Shown here: positions 57,431 to 64,000 of the stretch, piece by piece
Layout of the letters: each line of letters starts with the position of its first letter
Numbering within the stretch: position 1 is the stretch's first letter
Assembly: GCF_050436995.1 (NCBI RefSeq)
Contig: NC_134771.1
Location: 5,435,501 to 5,499,500 of the forward strand
DNA length: 64,000 nt
DNA from: Anticarsia gemmatalis
Taxonomy: Eukaryota > Arthropoda > Insecta > Lepidoptera > Erebidae
Reading direction: 5' to 3'
Position numbers and translations under genes: made by a program
Notes under the pieces: model-generated
What the model was told of the DNA's origin: nothing
What the model saw: only the letters and a program-made list of their open reading frames with translations
The model's database searches: none

Positions 57431-58430
57431 TCACTGGTTTAAATTAGCCTTACCTACGTATACACTATGGGATAAATGTGTTAATCCAGGTTATTAACTG
57501 GTTGTTAATATATCTACATGAGTATGTATTCAGAAGTATATAAATATGTTTATCGGTTATTTGGTTAGCATTTAGCATAGTACAAGCTGTGATAAGTTTG
57601 GAATCGAAAATGATCGTGTGAGTTGTCCACTGATAATAATTTTTTGCGCAAGAGTAACAAACGTACATCCGTACAAACTTTGGTATTTATAATATTAGTA
57701 GTATAACGCAATAGTTGCAAATGAAGGAAATACACTATATCTAGTTTGAAAGGGACTGTCTGACACCTAGTACCAGCCTAGTACTTAGTGCTCTCGTTTA
57801 TGACCTCCGCCCGAAGCAACTTATACCTAGAATATTATAATTTCGCGACTAACTGTACCTACACTATATTTCCAATCGTGAGTAGTAGGTATAGTGGTGT
57901 TGAATAGCTTAAAGTCTTCCTGGGACTTTTACTGTAGGGTGTTTCAATGAGAGTACACTTTTTGATTTGGGTATTATAAGTGTAAATGACTGCTGATCTC
58001 AGGTCTCGGGTTCGATTCCCGGTTGGAGCAGTGTGCCATTGGTCTTTTCTAATATGGGACTAACGCGTATGTATTCCTACACCGACACTTTCAGGTATGA
58101 CACGCGTGATAATTAGTAATGTCTACCTGAGTAATGGATTCTTAAAACTGTGTTTCCAAGTCTCTACCAGTCTATTAACACGGACTTCAGTGAAGCAATA
58201 ATAATGTCGTTTATATGTCCTTACTGGTAAAAGCTGAAATGTAATTTTAATCTATATTTTAATAGCCTAAGACTGGTTGCAATTATTTCCTTTCCGTCTA
58301 TTTTTAGTTGATCGCGCCAAGGAGGTTAATGAGTTTATTTGCTAAAGTTTCTTTGAGGAGTTCTAGACACATAACTGGTGGAATAAATACGTGGTTTCTC
58401 GCAGACTGAGAAAGGAGGAAGGTTTGTTAA
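57431..58430. other. AT-rich DNA, little seen
   Basis: Only a tRNA-like scrap at 57995-58030 (GTCTCGGGTTCGATTCCCGG) and an old element end near 57660-57705 stand out. No gene. Confidence 0.4.
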
Positions 58431-58434
58431 TATT

Positions 58435-58645
58435 AGGTCGGGGAAAAAGTCTTTTCGCATTATAGTATGTATGAACTTGTTATAAAATCTTTTCTCAACA
58501 CAAAAGCTCGATATTTGGGTACCTCACGAGCTCACTGAAAGAAACCTAATGAACCGTGTACTCATTTGTAATTCTTGAAGCCAAAGAGATTTTATTACAA
58601 ATTCATACATACTATAATGCGAAAAGACTTTTCCCCGACCTAATG
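58435..58645. repeat. R8 mariner-type MITE
   Basis: TTAGGTCGGGGAAAAAGTCT to its complement AGACTTTTCCCCGACCTAA. The ends are better preserved than in the copy at 28465. Confidence 0.85.
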
Positions 58646-59835
58646 TATCTTTTTTTTTTAAATAATTAACCTCTTAAAGTTGACGACTGCAGTGCTGAAT
58701 AATCCTGATCCGGACTCAAGACTCGACCCCTCCTATATTCCTGGAGTAAACCTTTGCCCAGCAGTGGGACAGAACCTATTATTTTTCAACACAATTGTAA
58801 ATTTGATACGTTCATACTATTATTAGTTGTATTATTACTCGATCACTTATAAGTGCTGTGTCCGAGAAATGGCGTGACTAACACACAAATCGCCGAGCCT
58901 CCTTCACTGATGTTGCAACAGCGCCGCTAGCTTCCGCCTGCGGATTCGCTCGCTATGTCTGTACGTGTATTAAGTGTTTGCGAAATATGGCGACTATTAA
59001 ACTGCCTCTGTGGCGGTTGGTAGCGTTTCCGACACCTAAATACGAGGCTTGAGTTCGATTCCCAGCGGTCGGACAGAGTGCTGTTGGGCTTATTTAAGTT
59101 ACATTAGATTTTTTAGTAAATGCCTGAAATAGAGCCAATTTTAATAAAAATAATCGTCTATTTTGCCAGCAACGTATGGTATTTTTTAAAGAAAACCAAT
59201 AATCGAACCTCAGACCTCTTGTCCAACAGTCGGATACACTACTGACCACGCAACAGAGACAGTAATAAAGTTATCCCACACAATGAAATACACTAGGTAC
59301 TGAAAAATATGGATGCATCTTACAGAACAAAAACGCTTCTTACAAAATATGGATGCATTTCAAACCACATCTTTTAAATAAATAATATGAAATAATGAAA
59401 TTCAGACACTTTCTAATATAATTGTGTAAGACGTTTGTATAAATTGTAATTAAATATTTAATTCTAACTGAATGTATATGTACTTTCGTAACAATAGTTA
59501 TTTTGAAAACGAAAGGCTGTATTCTTAATTAGTTTTTAAACTAGTTGTAGTATCTGATTTTGCCTGTATAAAGATAGATTTTCTGACTATTTAAATTTAG
59601 TAATAATCATTTAGTCAACATCACTAGTTTTTTGATCCTTACTTGATTAATTAATATTAATCAGTTGGCAAATGAAAGAGTGGCCGTTTGTTTCTTGCTA
59701 GCTCTTCTCATAAGGCTCTACAACCCTTTCCGATATTGTGCTAGATTCAATCAATTATAACAATAATTGTACTAACAGGAATAGAATTAATCTTTTTTTT
59801 GCAGGAAACTTTAACAAACACTGCCTTTGTACTGG
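58646..59835. other. Intergenic DNA with SINE fragments
   Basis: R4 tail at 58690-58780 (GCCCAGCAGTGGGACAGAAC); tRNA-like scraps at 59003-59075 (sense, TTGAGTTCGATTCCCAGCGG) and 59195-59270 (antisense, AATCGAACCTCAGACCTC). 59280-59835 is AT-rich with nothing recognised. Confidence 0.45.
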
Positions 59836-60053
59836 CCTGCCTCTGTGGCGCAGTGGTTTAGGTCGCCACGCCGATACCACTGCAACGGGAGGTCGTGGGT
59901 TCGATTCCCACACGGGACAATTATTTGTGCGATCCACAAATAATTGTTTCGGGTCTGGTTGTGCTTTGTGTCCGTTGTTTGTATGTTTGTAAAAAGTCCC
60001 CGCGACACAAGAGCAATTCTTAGTGCGGGAGTTGTCTTTAAAAAAAAAAAAAA
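59836..60053 (+). repeat. R1 tRNA-derived SINE, best-preserved copy
   Basis: CCTGCCTCTGTGGCGCAGTG, GGTCGTGGGTTCGATTCCCA, GTGCGATCCACAAATAATTG, TTTGTGTCCGTTGTTTGTAT, GTGCGGGAGTTGTCTTT and a pure A tail of about 14. The tail and intact boxes suggest recent movement. The three overlapping open frames are SINE artefacts. Confidence 0.9.
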
Positions 60054-61030
60054 CCATACAAACAACAAATAATTTTTTTTATCAAATAAATAAATATTTC
60101 ATAAAATCGGAAATGATGTAAAATAGTTCTTGAAGGAATTGAAAGTATGTATCACGCACTAGTAATACACTAGACCTTACCTAAAACTAAATAAAAACCA
60201 GCACTGCTAAGTCAATACGAGGCATTAAGATAAAAAAAAAAACTATAATAGGTATCAATTTATCCCAAAGATCAGACAGTAAAGAATAAAACTCATCTAG
60301 CGACCGCTCGCGACTTCGTCCGCGTAGATTTTAGCTTCCCGTTTTCACAACATTTTTGATTGCTGATATTTCAAGTTTTTTTAATTCTCTTTCAAGGGAA
60401 TTTCAGAAAATTCTCTCCTAGTGCTCTTCTACAGCTTCTAAGGAATCTTCATAGCAAATTTCAAGTTTGTACGCTCAGTAGTTTCGGCTGTGCGTTGTCC
60501 ATCAGTAAGTCAGTCACTTAGTATCTGAAGAATTTTATATATGTATAGGTATAGTGATATGAGAATCGAACCTACGAGTTACGACCCACTTCGGCAACAA
60601 TCTTAGCTACCTTAACGTACCGGAAATACCTTCCTAATGATATTACATAATGATGTTAGATATTAATCAGTGTAATTAGAAGTAGAATAAGCAGGCCTTA
60701 TGCGAGACCTTGGCACACTTGTAGCAGCAATGGTTGAATAAATTTTGCCTTTTGCGATGACTCATGTACCAATGTGAAACTAAATTAATATTCTGTTCTA
60801 GTTGTTTGTAAGTAAATGATCGGGCTAGGAAAGGTTCTATGTGGTATAATTAGCCTATAATATAGTGATACTAGTTGACCCATTCGCGAGCAAATTTTTA
60901 AAGATTTTTGGGGGAATATATTAGCAATGTTGGAATTTTTAAGTATACATGTTTGTTACTCTGTAACGACAAAACTATCGGACGGATCCGTATGAAATTT
61001 GGTACACTCGTAGCTTTTTAACCTGGATTA
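60054..61030. other. AT-rich DNA with old element ends
   Basis: 60290-60545 and 60870-61020 resemble decayed 3' ends of mobile elements (CGCTCGCGACTTCGTCCGCG; TAACGACAAAACTATCGGAC). No gene. Confidence 0.4.
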
Positions 61031-61032
61031 AC

Positions 61033-61205
61033 ATTTTTTTAACCCATTATTGTCCCACTAGGGCAAGGGTCTCCTCCCAAACGAGGGGGAGGGGTTAGGC
61101 CTTGAGTCCACCACGCTGAGCAAGTACGGGTTGGGGACTTTACATGCCCTCAATAAATGTATTAAACAAATTTTAGTCATGAAAGGTTTCCTCACGATTA
61201 ACATA
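61033..61205 (-). repeat. R4 SINE copy
   Basis: Antisense R4, 3' two-thirds (TTGTCCCACTAGGGCAAGGG, CCACGCTGAGCAAGTACGGG). It lies 280 bp from a second, longer copy in the same orientation. Confidence 0.7.
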
Positions 61206-61484
61206 CAGGATACTATTTAAATACTATTCATGTGAACAAAGTCGCGGGCAAAAGCCAGTTTTATCATAATTGAGTTGCAGAGAGCAACAGTATCGTAAAT
61301 TGATAATATGCAAATATAACGATGTGTTATGAATGAATGTTATTTATGTATTCTACATACATTATGTATTATGTATGTATGACTCACTTGTATGGGGTTT
61401 CTCCGTTACAACTGTTTTAAAAGGCAGTGAGGGTTTGGGTTCAATTCTTCAGCTAGACAGTTCTGGATTATATGTTTTTTAATA

Positions 61485-61790
61485 ACCCATTTCTGTCCCA
61501 CTGCAGGGCAAGGGCCTCCTCCCAAACGCGGGGGAGGGATTAGGCCTTGAGTCCACCACGCTGGCCAAGTGCGGGTTGGGGACTTTACATGCCCTCAATA
61601 ATTGTATAAAACAAATTTTAGGCATGCAAGGTTTTTTCCTCACAATGTTTTTCTACACCGTTAGAGCAAGTGATAATTATTTCTAATACACACATAACTT
61701 GGAAAAGTCATTGGTGTGTTGCCTCGGGTTCGAACCTTCAACCCCTTGCGTGGTAGATGCCAACTTAAACCACTCGGCTATATTATAATG
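61485..61790 (-). repeat. R4 tRNA-derived SINE, full-length reference copy
   Basis: On the minus strand: head ATAGCCGAGTGGTTTAAGTT with B box GGTTCGAACCCGAGG (61722-61736), then CACACCAATGACTTTTCC, AACTTGCTCTAACGG-like text, GGCATGTAAAGTCCCCAACC and the end GCAGTGGGACAGAAATGGGT. The head shows that the many tails elsewhere come from a tRNA-derived SINE. Confidence 0.8.
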
Positions 61791-61859
61791 GTAAAATGTT
61801 CCTTGCCCAACAACTTCATCTCGTGGTCTGGAGTCGAATACACTACGACTAAATCACAA

Positions 61860-61985
61860 AGGATAATATAAATACATAAGCCTTTTGCCCATAGGGATAA
61901 GCAGAGTCCAAAGAACGTCACTTGGTACGATCCTTTCAAACTTCCCTTGCCTCATTCACATCCATACATGTTGTCATACAGGACC
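61860..61985. repeat. R11 repeat
   Basis: TAAGCCTTTTGCCCATAGGG, GAACGTCACTTGGTACGATC, CATACATGTTGTCATACAGG. Other copies: 2155-2200, 25130-25285 (opposite strand), 33775-33870, 56935-56990, 62515-62570. Confidence 0.6.
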
Positions 61986-62231
61986 GCCGGTTAATAGACA
62001 TTATATATTATACCAGTCATTTATATACTAAGTAACAATAAGTATAATTAGTTATATTTAATAAAAGCGAATGCGTTGACCTTCAGGGATCAAATACCGG
62101 GTGTCTACTATTTCAATAGTATTACTAACTAACTATGCCGTACGGTTTCACTTGTGTTAAATATGATTGTGATAGCTATTTAGTGTGTCTGTCATGTTAA
62201 GCCTTAAACCGCAATACAGTTTGATAAGGAA

Positions 62232-62425
62232 CTAGCTGACCCGGCAAACATTGTTTTGCCATATAAATAAAATAAAAAAGTGTCACTTAGGGGTATGAAA
62301 AATTGATGTTGGCCGATTCTCAGAACTACTCAATATGCTCACAAAATTTCATGAAAATCAGTCAAGCCCTTTCGGAGGAGTATGGTAACGAAAACTGTGA
62401 CGCGAGAATTTTATATATTAGATTA
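62232..62425 (+). repeat. R5 element
   Basis: CTAGCTGACCCGGCAAACAT, GTGTCACTTAGGGGTATGAA, ACTCAATATGCTCACAAAAT, GAATTTTATATATTAGATTA. Very close to 1878-2071. The open frame 62303-62602 is spurious. Confidence 0.75.
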
Positions 62426-63550
62426 AGCTATAAAAAAGGTTGCCTATTTTTAATAGCACGAGATTTGTGGCATGTTTATGAAGCCAGGGTAGTTTTTAAG
62501 AACCGTACAAACAGATGTTATTTGGTCTCTGCTTACGCCTATGGAAAAATAAGTGTGAATTTACGTTACGTATGTTTATTCTTAAATTATGATATAAGCT
62601 AAAAATAACTTAAAAATACTTTTTTGAAATAAAAGACAGACATATTACATTTGATGTATAGACCTAAGTATAAAGAAATAGATCAATGACACATAATTCT
62701 TTGAACCTTATGCAATAAGAAATAAGAATCATTCTAGATTGAATATAATTTGATATAGGCATATGTTTTAAAAATATAATAAATTGCTCTAAGGTTAGCA
62801 GTTGACTCTTTGTTTTATTTTCTTTTATTTCAATTGTATATTAAGTTTAATAATGAATATTAAGGACAATTACCATTTCAGTGGTGAGGTCTAAGGTTTA
62901 ATTCTTGAGACTGCTTTTTATTTAAATTATAACCATACCAATTATATTTAGGATTTCAGAAAATAGATTAGATTCGACAGGCGCTTGCTTGTAAAAACCT
63001 CAGCCAAATCCTTCGACAGCATATTTTTGAGAAAGACAACATGTAGTGCCCCCTCTTAACGTGTTGGTTAACGATTAGACAAAGTAGATCCGGAAGATAA
63101 ATTTTAAGATAGGTATATTATCCCACCGCTGGACCTTACTCTCCTCTCACAATGAGATAGAAATCAGAATATAGTGCATTATACAGACAAAGAGCGTATT
63201 GGGTTCGATTTGCATTCGTCCTAGAACTATTTTAACAACTCTAAGAATACTGATTGTAATGAATTTTACTAGAAATATAGTTTATATTCCGTATTCAACA
63301 ATACTAAACTGTAAAATCATTCAATTCAGGTAAATTTGCGGAAACAACCCACCATGAAACATAACCACACGCTGTATAATGTCAAACATACACAAGTACA
63401 CCCTGTATAGTGTCAAGGCGATCGCTCGAGTGGCCGCTCGTTGACTAACATCCGTTAGTGAACGATACCAGTTGTGACTAGGACTCTATGTTATACAGGT
63501 ACCTGTACACTGTTCTAAAATATCATGTGTGTGTCTCTATGTTTTTTTCA
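62426..63550. other. AT-rich DNA, nothing clear
   Basis: An R11 scrap at 62515-62570 and an R4-like tail at 63120-63160. No gene supported. Confidence 0.4.
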
Positions 63551-63552
63551 CA

Positions 63553-63915
63553 AAACTCCCGCACTAAGATTGCTCTTCTGTCGCGGGGATTTTTACAAAC
63601 ATGCAAACAACGGACACAAAGTACAACCAAACCCGTAAAACTATTTGCGGATCGCACAAACTATTGTCCCGTGTGGGAATCGAATCCACGACCTACCGAC
63701 GTACTTATTAAGGATTTACGACGCAAAATCATACATACTCGTAATTTTTTTAATCGTATGTTTAACCTATTATCAAAGTTGTTCAAGCCGCCTGACATCA
63801 CCTAACGATTTTTCCTGATGGACAACGACCAATACCGTCGTTTTACGTGCCCTTCAAAGCCAAAGTCATCCATCTGCAGAATAACCGGGCCAAGGGTTGC
63901 TTAACCTATAGATCA
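63553..63915 (-). repeat. R1 SINE and R2 copy
   Basis: 63553-63705 is R1 antisense (CAACGGACACAAAGTACAAC, GGGAATCGAATCCACGACCT). 63755-63915 is a diverged R2 antisense (AAGTTGTTCAAGCCGCC, ACGTGCCC, GCCAAGGGTTGCTTAACC). Confidence 0.7.
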
Positions 63916-64000
63916 GATTCACGACTATTTTGAAGTTTTAAAACGAAATACGTACTATTCAAAGGTACGGGAACATGAAACCTTGTTTTCACCGTGTGGC

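Noticed and set aside
59836..60053. tRNA gene
   Set aside because: A and B boxes are present but the head does not fold into a full cloverleaf with matching acceptor stem and is followed by a SINE body and A tail. The same applies to the other tRNA-like heads.
62303..62602. 99-aa plus-strand ORF
   Set aside because: Starts in an R5 element and runs into an R11 repeat; no domain features.

Overview
The window is nuclear DNA of a lepidopteran, probably a noctuoid moth. The reasons are an AT-rich background, short phase-conserved introns, Tc1/mariner MITEs, Lep1-like elements, and an extreme density of short Pol III-derived repeats of the kind found in moths. There are no bacterial operons and no canonical tRNA or rRNA genes. 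The assignment below family or order level is inference.

Layout. 1-8.5 kb: repeat-rich DNA that, if dymeclin continues leftwards, lies in a large dymeclin intron. On the plus strand it holds two small two-exon genes (4808-5538 and 7318-8159) for secreted, very basic peptides. They share gene structure, a phase-1 intron of about 550 bp and a short motif, and I do not recognise the family. 8.5-11.7 kb: the 5' end of dymeclin (minus strand; a UTR exon plus two coding exons). 11.7-20.8 kb: a three-exon gene for a 2332-residue TDRD12/Yb-like piRNA-pathway protein (plus strand) that shares an approximately 390 bp divergent promoter with dymeclin. 20.8-27.9 kb: intergenic repeats. 27.9-38.8 kb: the last 14 coding exons (about 671 codons) of Rabconnectin-3B/WDR7 (minus strand). 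Its introns carry a 21-bp minisatellite, a GAT microsatellite, a long hairpin and a young miniature LTR element nested in a SINE. 38.8-64 kb: repeats, with no confident gene; one weak candidate Rbcn-3B exon lies near 44.9 kb.

Repeat families, named here for reference. R1: tRNA-like SINE with head GTGGCGCAGTGGTTTAGG. R2 and R3: SINE-like families whose head resembles 5S rRNA (TTAAGCAAC followed by GATGGGTGACCGC). R4: tRNA-like SINE ending CAGCAGTGGGACAGTAATGG. R5: about 195 bp starting CTAGCTGACCCGGC. R6: about 245 bp ending GCGAAGTTGCGCGGGTCAGC. R7: Lep1-like. R8: mariner MITE. R9: about 145 bp MITE with TTATTCATAAA ends. R10: second tRNA-like SINE (TGCACGTTTGGCGCAGTG). R11: short repeat with GGGAAAAAGGCGTGATTTT. 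Most of the DNA that is not exon belongs to one of these.

The recognised genes are not a pathway cluster. Dymeclin acts at the Golgi, Rbcn-3B regulates V-ATPase on endosomes, and the TDRD12-like protein acts in germline piRNA production. The least explained element is the pair of secreted arginine-rich peptide genes.
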